Below the pieces are notes generated by a model. The model worked only from the letters and a program-made list of their open reading frames with translations, made no database searches and was not told the DNA's origin. DNA of 64,000 nucleotides from Gordionus sp. m RMFG-2023 (taxonomy: Eukaryota; Nematomorpha; Gordioida; Chordodea; Parachordodidae). A program made the translations under genes and the position numbers. Where the stretch lies: positions 30,862,508 to 30,926,507 of the forward strand of contig NC_088776.1 of NCBI RefSeq assembly GCF_954871325.1, written 5' to 3'. Of the stretch, positions 61,201 to 64,000 are shown one piece after another (within the stretch, counting starts at the first letter, position 1; each line of letters starts with the position of its first letter).

Positions 61201-61614
61201 GAAGTCTAGGCAGACTCGCTTGAAAATGATTGGTTGGAATAACACTATCAGCCAAATATTCATAATGAAGTTGATTAGCATCTTTTACAAATGTTTTAAC
61301 TATGCATCCTTTGCTGAAATTAAAAATAAAAGTAGTTTAATTATAATATCAAATATAATTTCAATAAATGAAAATTAATCCTACAATTAATGGATCTCAC
61401 ATCTAAGATATTTTAAAGTTATAGATTATTAGTTTCATTTTTTATATTAATCCCAGTTAGAATGTTTATAATCATATATAGTTTAATAATTAAGGAAATA
61501 TTAGAATATTTCATTACATTAAAAATTATATTTAACATAGATTAAAATATAAATATTTGTAAATACTCACGGACTCATTTTTGTACGAAATGAAAAAATC
61601 GATTTCGATATCAT
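19112..61614 (-). CDS. CPT2: Carnitine O-palmitoyltransferase 2, mitochondrial (14 exons)
   Basis: Minus-strand gene; coding exons in order: 61571-61614, 61075-61313, 46871-46930, 46725-46828, 46509-46642, 46257-46462, 35496-35634, 31081-31263, 26916-27115, 24194-24363, 23961-24109, 23780-23859, 19707-19892, 19112-19254. They sum to 2037 nt (678 aa plus stop; vertebrate CPT2 is about 658). All introns are GT-AG and all phases join. The enzyme moves long-chain acyl groups from carnitine to CoA on the matrix face of the inner mitochondrial membrane, feeding beta-oxidation. Seen: a basic presequence without acidic residues in the first 25; [12 protein letters not shown] (49-60); FPLDMSQY; catalytic His392 in [23 protein letters not shown] (508-522); STS (609-611). 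There are no transmembrane segments, unlike CPT1. No inactivating change is seen, so it is probably functional. The exons are visibly less AT-rich than the introns. Confidence 0.96.
19707..19892 (-). CDS. CPT2: CPT2 exon 13
   Basis: Encodes [19 protein letters not shown], then [20 protein letters not shown] and [13 protein letters not shown]. It contains the STS motif (residues 609-611) that contacts the substrate in this family. Confidence 0.97.
20150..21320. mobile_element. Long terminal-inverted-repeat element
   Basis: The ends TGACGGGGTTGAGGGGTAAT (20150 on) and its inverse (ending 21320) start arms of about 250 bp. The arms pair through 'tttaggagaaaaagaggtaaaa', 'atgggctagacattggcc' and 'aggcctgatcaa'. 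Between them a unit of about 250-300 bp ('ttaaatttgtgatagaaatcatattg' type, split by variants) repeats in direct orientation at about 20290, 20510 and 20760. No transposase is present and no clear target duplication was found. It sits in CPT2 intron 12. The short minus-strand open frames inside are products of these repeats. Confidence 0.8.
21361..21415 (+). repeat. tRNA-like 3' half, possible SINE remnant
   Basis: The stretch GGGAGGTTTGTGGTTCAACTC followed by TCGTAGAGAGC and an A-run contains a B-box-like GGTTCAACTC and a short stem. There is no acceptor stem or full cloverleaf, so it is not a tRNA gene. A tRNA-derived SINE remnant is possible. Confidence 0.3.
22358..22797. mobile_element. 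hAT-type MITE, GTTAC word
   Basis: Ends AGTGCTGTAAATGTTAC and, inverted, AGTGCTGTAAAGTAAC. The flanking 8-mers TATATAAA (22350-22357) and TATATATA (22798-22805) match at 7 of 8. Subterminal repeats are GTTACTC/GTAACG and AAAAGGAACGCG. There is no readable transposase. A related transposase fragment lies at 24450-24718. It is in CPT2 intron 12. Confidence 0.7.
23780..23859 (-). CDS. CPT2: CPT2 exon 12
   Basis: Encodes [20 protein letters not shown] then TREAAMG, matching the LTKEAAMGQG segment. The codon for Gly is shared with exon 13. Confidence 0.96.
23961..24109 (-). CDS. CPT2: CPT2 exon 11
   Basis: Encodes [17 protein letters not shown], then [17 protein letters not shown], the acyl-carnitine binding segment that is highly conserved across the family. 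Introns on either side are 84 and 101 bp. Confidence 0.97.
24194..24363 (-). CDS. CPT2: CPT2 exon 10
   Basis: Encodes [19 protein letters not shown], then [12 protein letters not shown] and [12 protein letters not shown], matching [20 protein letters not shown]. Its acceptor (AATAAAAG) lacks a pyrimidine tract. Alternative AGs upstream do not fit the phase of exon 9. Confidence 0.93.
24450..24718 (-). mobile_element. hAT transposase C-terminal fragment
   Basis: The minus strand encodes [20 protein letters not shown] and [13 protein letters not shown], the hATC dimerisation segment (pattern KYN..LPSSA.VER.FS...RN.LSD..FE..LLLK). Next to it is 'gttactcgctattcaaaaaaaggaac', the subterminal word of the MITE at 22358-22797, so both probably belong to one family. 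No upstream transposase remains. It lies in CPT2 intron 9, directly beside exon 10. Confidence 0.75.
24921..25111. mobile_element. hAT-type MITE, 191 bp
   Basis: The ends are TAGTGTTGCTAAACGGCTCG and, inverted, TAGTGTTGTTAAAAACTC. The flanks GAAATAAG (24913-24920) and AAAATAAG (25112-25119) are an 8-bp target duplication with one change. The left end is very like that of the element at 11194. It lies in CPT2 intron 9. Confidence 0.85.
25380..26880. other. Intron 9 remainder without recognised content
   Basis: AT-rich intron DNA. A short piece at 25885-25925 ('gagcctgcaggtctctgatttatata') matches the end of the element at 31349-31926. Nothing else is recognised. Confidence 0.4.
26916..27115 (-). 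CDS. CPT2: CPT2 exon 9 (catalytic histidine)
   Basis: Encodes [20 protein letters not shown], then [13 protein letters not shown] with catalytic His392, and [10 protein letters not shown]. The donor is GTTTTT after ATAG. The next acceptor (24364) was chosen because it alone keeps the frame and the expected length. Confidence 0.97.
27725..28450 (-). mobile_element. hAT relic (zinc-finger MYM1-like transposase)
   Basis: On the minus strand at 28020-28440 degraded coding such as [37 protein letters not shown] and [12 protein letters not shown] resembles the central part of DUF4371/MYM1-type hAT transposases. The block at 27725-27840 with CAGGGACGGACTAGC and CGGGC/GGGCC words looks like its terminus. 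Frame breaks are many. It is in CPT2 intron 8. Confidence 0.5.
28956..30039 (+). mobile_element. piggyBac element, internally deleted
   Basis: The termini are CCCTCTATTG (28956) and, inverted, CAATAGAGGG (ending 30039), flanked by TTAA on the left (28952-28955) and TTAT on the right (30040-30043), the piggyBac insertion site with one base changed. On the plus strand at about 29240-29480 there are an acidic N-terminus ([15 protein letters not shown]) and [19 protein letters not shown], the DN-F-s segment of the piggyBac catalytic core that carries an active-site Asp. About half the normal length is missing and stops are present, so it is inactive. It lies in CPT2 intron 8. Confidence 0.85.
30240..30640 (-). 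mobile_element. hAT relic (MYM1-like C-terminus)
   Basis: The minus strand reads [20 protein letters not shown], then HMIKHISS and NGLPLNGF, matching the TSECERGFS.MN.I...LR..L...H.S..M....NGPPL dimerisation segment of MYM1-type hAT transposases. Upstream is [18 protein letters not shown]. It is broken, and may be the C-terminal part of the same family as the relic at 27725-28450, separated by the piggyBac insertion. Confidence 0.6.
31081..31263 (-). CDS. CPT2: CPT2 exon 8
   Basis: Encodes [29 protein letters not shown] and [10 protein letters not shown], matching the KVDSAVFCLCLDD to GDGTNR segment. The linker between these is longer and more diverged than in vertebrates. It ends in phase 2, completing the Arg codon with exon 9. 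Confidence 0.94.
31349..31926. mobile_element. hAT-type MITE, GGCCCGG word, ends uncertain
   Basis: The left end TAGAGACCAGCAGGCCCGG and the right end, inverted, TCGGAGACCTGCAGGCACGG are similar. The right half repeats 'ataatccggatcggcccgaaattt' and 'aatccgagcaggaccg'. No matching target duplication is seen. Similar termini occur at 25895 and 32701-33035. Confidence 0.6.
32701..33035. mobile_element. hAT-type MITE, 335 bp, GGCCCGGCCC word
   Basis: Ends TAGTGATCTGCATAGGGCCC and, inverted, TAGAGATCTGCAAAAGTAGG. A perfect 8-bp target duplication ATATAAAT flanks it (32693-32700 and 33036-33043). The left half repeats GCCCGGCC separated by 'aaattttttaaaaaaagttttg'; the right end has GGCCCGACCCGGG. 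There is no coding. It lies in CPT2 intron 7. Confidence 0.9.
33318..33660. mobile_element. One arm of a long inverted-repeat element
   Basis: It starts GGGCCATTATTCTACGTCAAATCG, very like the terminus at 47220 (GGGGCATTCCACGTCAAATCG), and continues with the same order of blocks ('gctcgctagc...ccgagatat', then 'taaaatgctaatatctc'). The opposite arm is missing. It is a truncated relative of the element at 47220-49240. Confidence 0.6.
33780..34075. mobile_element. hAT-type element end, GACTCGAGTC word
   Basis: Repeated CTCTAG-TC-AATCAAGTTC and ACTCGAGTC words lead to a terminus that reads, inverted, AATGTTGTTAAAAAATCG. This fits the shared terminal pattern (T)AGTGTTGTTAAA. The left end is not identified. 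Confidence 0.55.
34175..34320 (-). mobile_element. Merlin transposase C-terminal fragment
   Basis: The minus strand reads [20 protein letters not shown], then [15 protein letters not shown], the same IS1595/Merlin C-terminal motif (T...E.LWR.LK) as at 12720-12905 but from a different copy, with a stop between the two parts. No termini were found. It is in CPT2 intron 7. Confidence 0.7.
35077..35233. mobile_element. hAT-type end, CGACCCGAC word
   Basis: A block with CCCGACCCGAC and GGTCGGGTCG words ends, inverted, in TTAGAGGTCTACAAAACCC, the same terminal type as at 32701 and 54236. The other end is not clear. Confidence 0.45.
35496..35634 (-). CDS. CPT2: CPT2 exon 7
   Basis: Encodes [16 protein letters not shown], then [19 protein letters not shown], corresponding to the GNI..S.EI...L..IL and PL..LTS..R..WA..R segment. 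It is isolated, with introns of 10.6 kb before and 4.2 kb after, and was found by phase and homology. Confidence 0.92.
36275..37140. repeat. Left copy of a large inverted repeat pair
   Basis: This roughly 870-bp segment is related to 43570-44327 in the opposite orientation. Shared blocks in order: 'attatcccc-gggg', 'aattt-ttctcaaataattta', 'gtctagggcc', 'tttttgtaaa-ttatatg', 'aatttctaccgtaga', 'acgtttaaacattttg' and 'cacttcaattttntatggacaatata'. No transposase is recognised. It lies in CPT2 intron 6. Confidence 0.8.
37950..39800. repeat. Foldback element with long arms
   Basis: The left arm (about 37950-38640) and the right arm (about 38940-39800) are inverted copies. 'aaataaagtaac', 'gatttgtaatttttttatatag', 'aatttacaacagaatatgaat', 'catgtaaaagttttttt' and 'tagcggcaatg...ccagcaatg' all recur inverted on the right. 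The loop (about 38660-38920) has a 74-codon open frame without a recognised motif. A MITE at 38193 sits in the left arm only. Confidence 0.8.
38193..38358. mobile_element. hAT-type MITE, 166 bp, TATCTAGATA word
   Basis: Ends CAGAGTTGTTAAAG and, inverted, CAGAGTTGTTAAAAG, with a perfect 8-bp target duplication AAATTTAA (38185-38192 and 38359-38366). The interior consists almost wholly of repeated TATCTAGATAC/GTATCTAGAT words. The matching place in the opposite foldback arm (about 39565-39590) has no insertion. Confidence 0.93.
39875..41595 (-). mobile_element. Non-LTR retrotransposon with REL-type endonuclease, 5' truncated
   Basis: On the minus strand, in order, are a reverse-transcriptase motif [16 protein letters not shown] (near 41430), DDGILSGPC (the DD box), [10 protein letters not shown], then a 307-residue frame (40122-41045) with [13 protein letters not shown]. 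Next is a zinc-knuckle-like cluster CSGCNSP...[25 protein letters not shown] and [14 protein letters not shown], which fit the CCHC plus PD-D type restriction-like endonuclease of R2/R4/NeSL-type LINEs. The frame resumes beyond the stop as [20 protein letters not shown] and ends near 39965. Everything 5' of the palm domain is gone, and there are several frame breaks. It is less AT-rich than its surroundings. The clade is uncertain. Confidence 0.8.
41771..43209 (+). mobile_element. hAT element, GAACGCGTTC word, decayed
   Basis: Ends TAGTGTTGTAAACGAACG and, inverted, TAGTGCTGTAAACATTTTT, flanked by a perfect 8-bp duplication AAATTATA (41763-41770 and 43210-43217). GAACGCGTTC and variants recur about ten times in both subterminal regions. 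On the plus strand are an acidic serine-rich start near 42103 ([14 protein letters not shown]), [19 protein letters not shown] sequence, [18 protein letters not shown] near 42570 and [18 protein letters not shown] near 42775 (hATC). Introns or frame breaks separate these, and most of the catalytic core is missing. Confidence 0.88.
43405..43500. mobile_element. hAT-type end fragment, AGTAGC word
   Basis: Carries AGTAGCGAAGCTACTTTTTT, AGTGTAGCTGTCAC and AAAAGTAGCTTTAAAGCATTGG, matching the subterminal word of the elements at 56738 and 58871. It is only an end and is degraded. Confidence 0.5.
43570..44327. repeat. Right copy of a large inverted repeat pair
   Basis: Inverted partner of 36275-37140. 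Either the two are the terminal repeats of one 8-kb element (36275-44327) loaded with later insertions, or they are two independent copies that happen to face each other. No target duplication decides this. Confidence 0.8.
44880..45130. mobile_element. Degraded hAT-type fragment, GGCCGG word
   Basis: Contains GGCCGGTCTGGC, CGGCCGGCAGGG, CCCAGGTTGGGCTC and an end 'actctgcaaa', like the family at 32701 but badly decayed. Boundaries are approximate. Confidence 0.35.
45131..46256. other. CPT2 intron 6, unrecognised part
   Basis: AT-rich with a long C-run near 45406-45417. Short open frames on the minus strand at 45442-45663 have no recognised motif. Confidence 0.35.
46257..46462 (-). CDS. CPT2: CPT2 exon 6
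   Basis: Encodes [20 protein letters not shown], then [14 protein letters not shown] and ITLFDKNG. The FPLDMSQY motif is nearly invariant in CPT2. The donor GTAAGA opens a 10.6-kb intron. Confidence 0.96.
46509..46642 (-). CDS. CPT2: CPT2 exon 5
   Basis: Encodes [18 protein letters not shown] followed by [15 protein letters not shown], matching the LTRATN...IRFLK...LEPE.FHL segment. Acceptor AATCCAG, donor GTAATT. Confidence 0.95.
46725..46828 (-). CDS. CPT2: CPT2 exon 4
   Basis: Encodes [20 protein letters not shown] and [15 protein letters not shown], matching the PWFDMYL...NFNPF...DPKSEYNDQ region of the family. It ends in phase 0 with donor GTTTTA. Confidence 0.95.
46871..46930 (-). CDS. 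CPT2: CPT2 exon 3
   Basis: A 60-nt exon encoding [20 protein letters not shown], aligned to the KELHEQL...TSYIS segment of vertebrate CPT2. The intron that follows is only 42 bp. Confidence 0.93.
47220..49240. mobile_element. Long-TIR DNA element (GGGGCATTCCACGTC termini)
   Basis: The left terminus GGGGCATTCCACGTCAAATC and the right terminus, inverted, GGGTAATTCCATGACAAATC begin arms of about 680 bp (47220-47900) and 820 bp (48420-49240). The arms pair through 'ttttacattggaaaatatc', 'cacgcaatgtgtgatttcatt' and even the inner part, where both arms read as [12 protein letters not shown] nonsense frames on opposite strands. The 500-bp centre (47900-48420) has no recognised transposase. A 36-bp piece is duplicated in the right arm ('aaaaaacaagatttaatgaaatc'). 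The superfamily was not determined. It lies in CPT2 intron 2. Confidence 0.75.
49550..49700. mobile_element. Degraded hAT-type end
   Basis: Repeats 'gaacgtgaacgaatg' and 'gtttgttc' words around T-runs, a decayed relative of the GAACGCGTTC subterminal repeats at 41771-43209. It is a single end without a partner. Confidence 0.4.
50374..53095. repeat. Tandem duplication interrupted by hAT B
   Basis: Copy 1 is 50374-50432 plus 52523-52772; copy 2 is 52773-53095. Both begin 'tttactttatattaaaggga' and end 'aaccaaagtggttaaaaat'. Copy 2 reads continuously through the site where B inserted in copy 1 ('gcatgctctttatgcgtgaag'), giving the unoccupied target with a single 8-mer. The duplication therefore predates, or was not affected by, the insertion of B. 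Confidence 0.88.
50433..52522 (+). mobile_element. hAT element B, GTATCTTGTATC word, nested in A
   Basis: Ends CAGGGTTGGGCAGTATCG and, inverted, CAGGGTTGGGCAAATTTTC. The target duplication is CTTTTTAT (50425-50432) and CTATTTAT (52523-52530), 7 of 8. GTATCTTGTATCT-type words fill both subterminal regions. Plus-strand coding: [20 protein letters not shown] (50758), then directly [12 protein letters not shown] and [14 protein letters not shown] (about 50915-50990), [19 protein letters not shown] and [13 protein letters not shown] (51190-51310), [12 protein letters not shown], and [20 protein letters not shown] with [12 protein letters not shown] (52040-52160). The BED finger and part of the core are deleted; frame breaks remain. 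It is the best preserved hAT transposase here. Confidence 0.9.
54236..54545. mobile_element. hAT-type MITE nested in A
   Basis: The left end TAGAGATCTGCAAAATTTAT and, inverted, a right end near TGTAGACCTCAGCAAT are similar to the termini at 32701-33035. Weak GGCCTG/CAGGCC words lie inside. The target duplication is unclear because of TA-rich flanks. Confidence 0.55.
54977..58470 (-). mobile_element. hAT element C, CGGCGGC word, nested in A
   Basis: Subterminal blocks rich in CGGCGGCG, GCGCCG and ATCGGCCG lie at 54977-55090 and 58362-58470; the right end, inverted, is TAGACATGTGTGCCGCCGCC and the left end lacks the outermost bases. On the minus strand a BED-finger start is readable at 56165-56353 ([12 protein letters not shown], then [10 protein letters not shown]) and the catalytic core near 55400-55700 has [13 protein letters not shown], the ATFLDPRFK motif of ZBED-like hATs. 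It interrupts A between FIEF and KYNKTL of A's C-terminal segment. It contains element D copy 1. Confidence 0.75.
56738..58211 (+). mobile_element. hAT element D copy 1, AGTAGCGCGCTA word, nested in C
   Basis: Ends CAGAGTTGTTAAAGTAGCGC and, inverted, CAGAGTTGCTAAACGCTAC, with a perfect 8-bp duplication GATTTTAT (56730-56737 and 58212-58219). AGTAGCGCGCTA and TAGCGGCTAC recur about 8-10 times. Plus-strand coding: [20 protein letters not shown] (57028), a BED-like finger with CLKCKKK and [11 protein letters not shown] (57170-57260), then, after a large deletion, [20 protein letters not shown] and [20 protein letters not shown] (57740-57900). The catalytic core is almost gone. Confidence 0.92.
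58871..60391 (+). mobile_element. hAT element D copy 2
   Basis: Very close to copy 1 along its whole length: CAGTTGTTAAAGTAGCAGCG at the left, inverted CAGAGTTGTTAAACGCTAC at the right, [20 protein letters not shown] near 59167, [11 protein letters not shown] near 59385 and [20 protein letters not shown] near 59970. It keeps some catalytic-domain sequence that copy 1 lost ([15 protein letters not shown] near 59860). No target duplication: the left 8-mer TATAAGAG and the right 8-mer GACAGGCC differ, so one edge has been altered. It lies just outside element A in CPT2 intron 2. Confidence 0.85.
60393..60555. mobile_element. hAT-type end fragment, GGCC word
   Basis: Contains ACAGGCCTGA, CAGTCCAGGCTGGGC, TCGGGC and an end 'tttacatacctctagca', like the TAGAGGT termini at 35233 and 54236. 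Only one end is recognised. It abuts D copy 2 and probably explains that copy's lost right target duplication. Confidence 0.45.
61075..61313 (-). CDS. CPT2: CPT2 exon 2
   Basis: Encodes residues 15-94, with [14 protein letters not shown] and the family signature [12 protein letters not shown] followed by [10 protein letters not shown]. Acceptor TTTCAG, donor GTATGT. It joins exon 3 after a 14.1-kb intron. Confidence 0.95.
61571..61614 (-). CDS. CPT2: CPT2 exon 1 (start and presequence)
   Basis: The ATG at 61612-61614 begins [14 protein letters not shown], a basic, serine-rich mitochondrial targeting sequence. The donor is GTGAGT, the strongest in the gene. It joins exon 2 in phase 2 to give SPKGC. 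No in-frame upstream ATG was needed. Confidence 0.85.
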
Positions 61615-62573
61615 ATTTAGGAATATACTACAGTTTTCTAAAATAAGAAAAATTTTATGTCAATATTTATCCGACACGCCATATTTTACATAACATTAAC
61701 AGAAATAAGATAGTTGACAAATTAGAATGTCAATTATTATATTCTATAATTTATATAAAGTTGAATTTTGAAAATATTTAATAATAATATTCCAAAAATG
61801 ATGAAGGATATTATAAGCTATCTATTATTTTATCATATTTTAAATAAAAACCCTAAGGTCTTCTTTTCATTCATCTAAAAAAGGTTAGATCTACCATTGT
61901 TGAGATACCATGCATAATAAAATTTATTATGTATGTATTAAAGATATCTGTAAATTATAGAAATATTTAACATTTCAACTAAATTATATTTAATTTTAAA
62001 GATACATTACATGAAGAGCATGAAAATAACTAACATAATTTTGATTTTTGCAACAAATTAAAATTGGCTGCTATAGAATATTCTGAAAAAAGTAATCAAT
62101 GTATAATCAAATCTTAGCCTGAAATTGTAATAATATCAATTAACCTCAAAGGCAATTAATAATATGAAAAATTATATTCAAATACATTGTTAATTATATA
62201 TGATGATTAATTGGTATATTTAGATTGATTTGTACAAAATATATTAAGATGGTTAATAATATAATAAATTGTTCAATAATAGTGAAATATGTCTAAAGTT
62301 TTCTAAAGTAAGTAATTGTTTATTTTATTATTAAATTAATAATTTAATTTCATATAATATATTTTAAAATTTTACATTTTTTTATCAAACTAAAAAATCA
62401 GGTTTATATAACAATTTTTATATTAATATATCAAAATTTATATAAAAAAATCAATCTACACAATTTATATCAACATAAAAAAAACAATTTAAAGGTTAGT
62501 ATTAATCGGTCATATCAACAATGTCATTGACGCAGTTTCAAATGGAGAAACTTAATATAAAGCAGTGCGAGAT
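61615..62573. other. Upstream region of CPT2
   Basis: AT-rich DNA upstream of the CPT2 start codon. It should hold the promoter and 5' UTR, but no TATA or initiator signal can be separated from the background. No other gene is seen. Confidence 0.4.
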
Positions 62574-63210
62574 GCAGCGTCTACATAACAGAATTTTCAC
62601 TGGATGCAAACCCCTTTCAAAAACCTTTGTCTACCCCCCTAAAAAAATTTGCCGCCTACCAAATATCAATATTTTGTAAATATAAAGGATTTATTTTGTA
62701 AATATAAAGGATTTATTTTGTGAATATAAAGGATTTATTTTGTAAATATAAAGGATTAATTTTTATAAATACAAAGGATTTATTTTATAAATACAAAGAG
62801 ATTTATTTTGTATATACAAAGGATTTATTTTGAAAATACAAAGAATTTATTTTGTAAATATAAAGGATTTATTTTTTAGATAAATTCAATTAAAACCTCG
62901 ATTATTTACAATGAATTCATTATTATAGCATTATGATCTTGATAAAATATCTAAACCTTTTAAATTACAATGAAAAGGATAGCAGAATTTGGAAAACAAT
63001 GTATATGATTGTTTGCAATATATAGATTTGGTCGATGAATTGTATTATAATAGTTCTATAATAAAAATATTAATTTCTACAGTAATAAATTTGTCCTATT
63101 TTATCTCAAATTTAATAGATAACCCCAAAAAATTTTTATCCTACCCTCTACCCTCCTCAAAAAAATAGGATGCAAACTGTTCCTACCCCTCCCGCTCATG
63201 TAGAGGCTGG
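62574..63210. mobile_element. Possible TIR element carrying a minisatellite
   Basis: GCAGCGTCTACATAA at the left and CCAGCCTCTACATGA (inverted, ending 63210) at the right match at 12 of 15. Inside, 'ggatgcaaac' recurs on both sides, and C-rich tracts ('ctaccccccta', 'ctaccctctaccctcctc') flank the minisatellite. No target duplication or coding sequence is seen. Confidence 0.4.
62670..62878. repeat. 22-bp minisatellite, about nine units
   Basis: The unit 'aaaggatttattttgtaaatat' is repeated about nine times with scattered changes (for example 'gtgaatat', 'ataaatac', 'gaaaatac'). The first four units are nearly perfect. Confidence 0.95.
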
Positions 63211-63379
63211 CGAGATGGAAGTTTATTTATCAAAGATGGAATTTATTTTTAAAATCACCAAAATAGAAGTAAAAAAACCATTTTTATTAGCAAATATTAG
63301 ACTATAGGTTTATTCAAAATTATTTACTTTGTGTTTGCCAAAGATATTTAATGAAATATCATGATGTTATAATTAAACT

Positions 63380-64000
63380 TTTAAAAAAAATATTAAGAAA
63401 ATGAATTTTATGCTAGAGAGATATTATTTTTTTTTAAACGGAACAAGAAAAAGGAGAAACGATTACAGAATATATAAATTAAAGATAAAAGCAAATATAT
63501 GTCATTGGTTTAAAAAGATGTATAATACAGTATTGCGGGATAAATTAGTGTCGGGAATTACTAATGAAAAAAAATTAATAAAATTAATCAACACGCCAGA
63601 CTTAACATGGCAAAGGGCTGTACAAATCGCTACCTCAATGGAGACAACGGAAATGATATCGTATGAAAAATTATCTGCAGGAAAGGAGTTAAATAAAACG
63701 GCAAAAACAGTAACAAGGGAGCAGTATGGCAAATATAAACCAGTATCAGAAATTATTTGTTATTGTTGTGGATTAGAAAACCATATAATATCAAAGTTCC
63801 CAAATTTAAATGCAATTTGTAATAAATGTGGGATAAAAAGACATATACAGAAGGTATGCAGAAGGAATCGTGGTAAGGAGGAATATATTCGAACGATAGA
63901 TGTCACAGTAAAGGAGCAAGAAAGTTTTGAGGACTGGGATTCTCCAGAGGAATCTCGAAAAAAATTTGAGGTGAAATTATTGATGGATAAAATATTTATT
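63380..64000 (+). mobile_element. Gag-region fragment of a Ty3/Gypsy-like element (fossil)
   Basis: A plus-strand gag-type region with a paired CCHC zinc-knuckle segment at about 63750-63860, followed by an acidic linker toward the expected protease region. It runs off the right edge of the window, so pol, env if any, and the far LTR are not visible. No near LTR was recognised. The copy looks broken in a few places within the visible part. Assignment to Ty3/Gypsy rather than BEL rests on the knuckle arrangement and is tentative. Confidence 0.6.

Noticed and set aside
62670-62878. Regular repeats that could suggest a CRISPR-like array
   Set aside because: Units are contiguous 22-mers without spacers, in a eukaryotic context; it is a minisatellite.

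Overview
The window is very AT-rich eukaryotic DNA. It holds one complete, widely spread host gene, one other probable host gene, and a dense, layered set of mobile elements. The host gene is mitochondrial carnitine O-palmitoyltransferase 2 (CPT2), an animal-type enzyme. Together with the spliceosomal GT-AG introns and the hAT, piggyBac, Merlin, MULE, RTE and Ty3-type elements, this points to an invertebrate animal with an AT-rich, repeat-laden genome. The clade cannot be fixed from the sequence. The standard genetic code fits all coding regions.

Layout. 1-1000: satellite-type repeats. 1141-2865 (-): a 574-residue, Asn/Tyr/Gln-rich protein with a probable signal peptide. 3621-4076: MULE transposase fragment. 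4714-7778 (-): nearly full-length but decayed RTE-type LINE. 7788-10400: no recognisable gene. 10505-16900 (-): a hAT transposase relic split by a 5.3-kb hAT-like insertion (11194-16492, perfect 8-bp target duplication), which itself contains a Merlin element and a satellite-armed foldback structure. 19112-61614 (-): CPT2, 14 exons, 678 codons. 63380-64000: fragment of a Ty3-like retroelement running off the edge.

CPT2 was rebuilt exon by exon. All 13 introns are GT-AG, every phase joins, and the predicted protein (678 aa) is close to vertebrate CPT2 (about 658 aa), with presequence, catalytic His and STS motif present. Its introns fall into two classes: tiny (42-101 bp, with two at 257 and 452 bp) and huge (2.5-14.1 kb). 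The huge ones are filled with elements, many bounded by exact 8-bp target duplications: a four-level nest of hAT elements in intron 2, a piggyBac in intron 8, hAT MITEs, long inverted-repeat elements and LINE pieces.

The most interesting pattern is in the hAT elements. Many families share nearly the same terminal sequence (C/T-A-G-A/T/G-G-T-T-G-T-T-A-A-A type), yet each carries its own short, often palindromic subterminal word repeated many times (for example GAACGCGTTC, TATCTAGATA, AGTAGCGCGCTA, GATCGAGATCC, CAAGCCGGCTC). Two insertions also have their pre-insertion ('empty') site preserved a short distance away in a duplicate arm.
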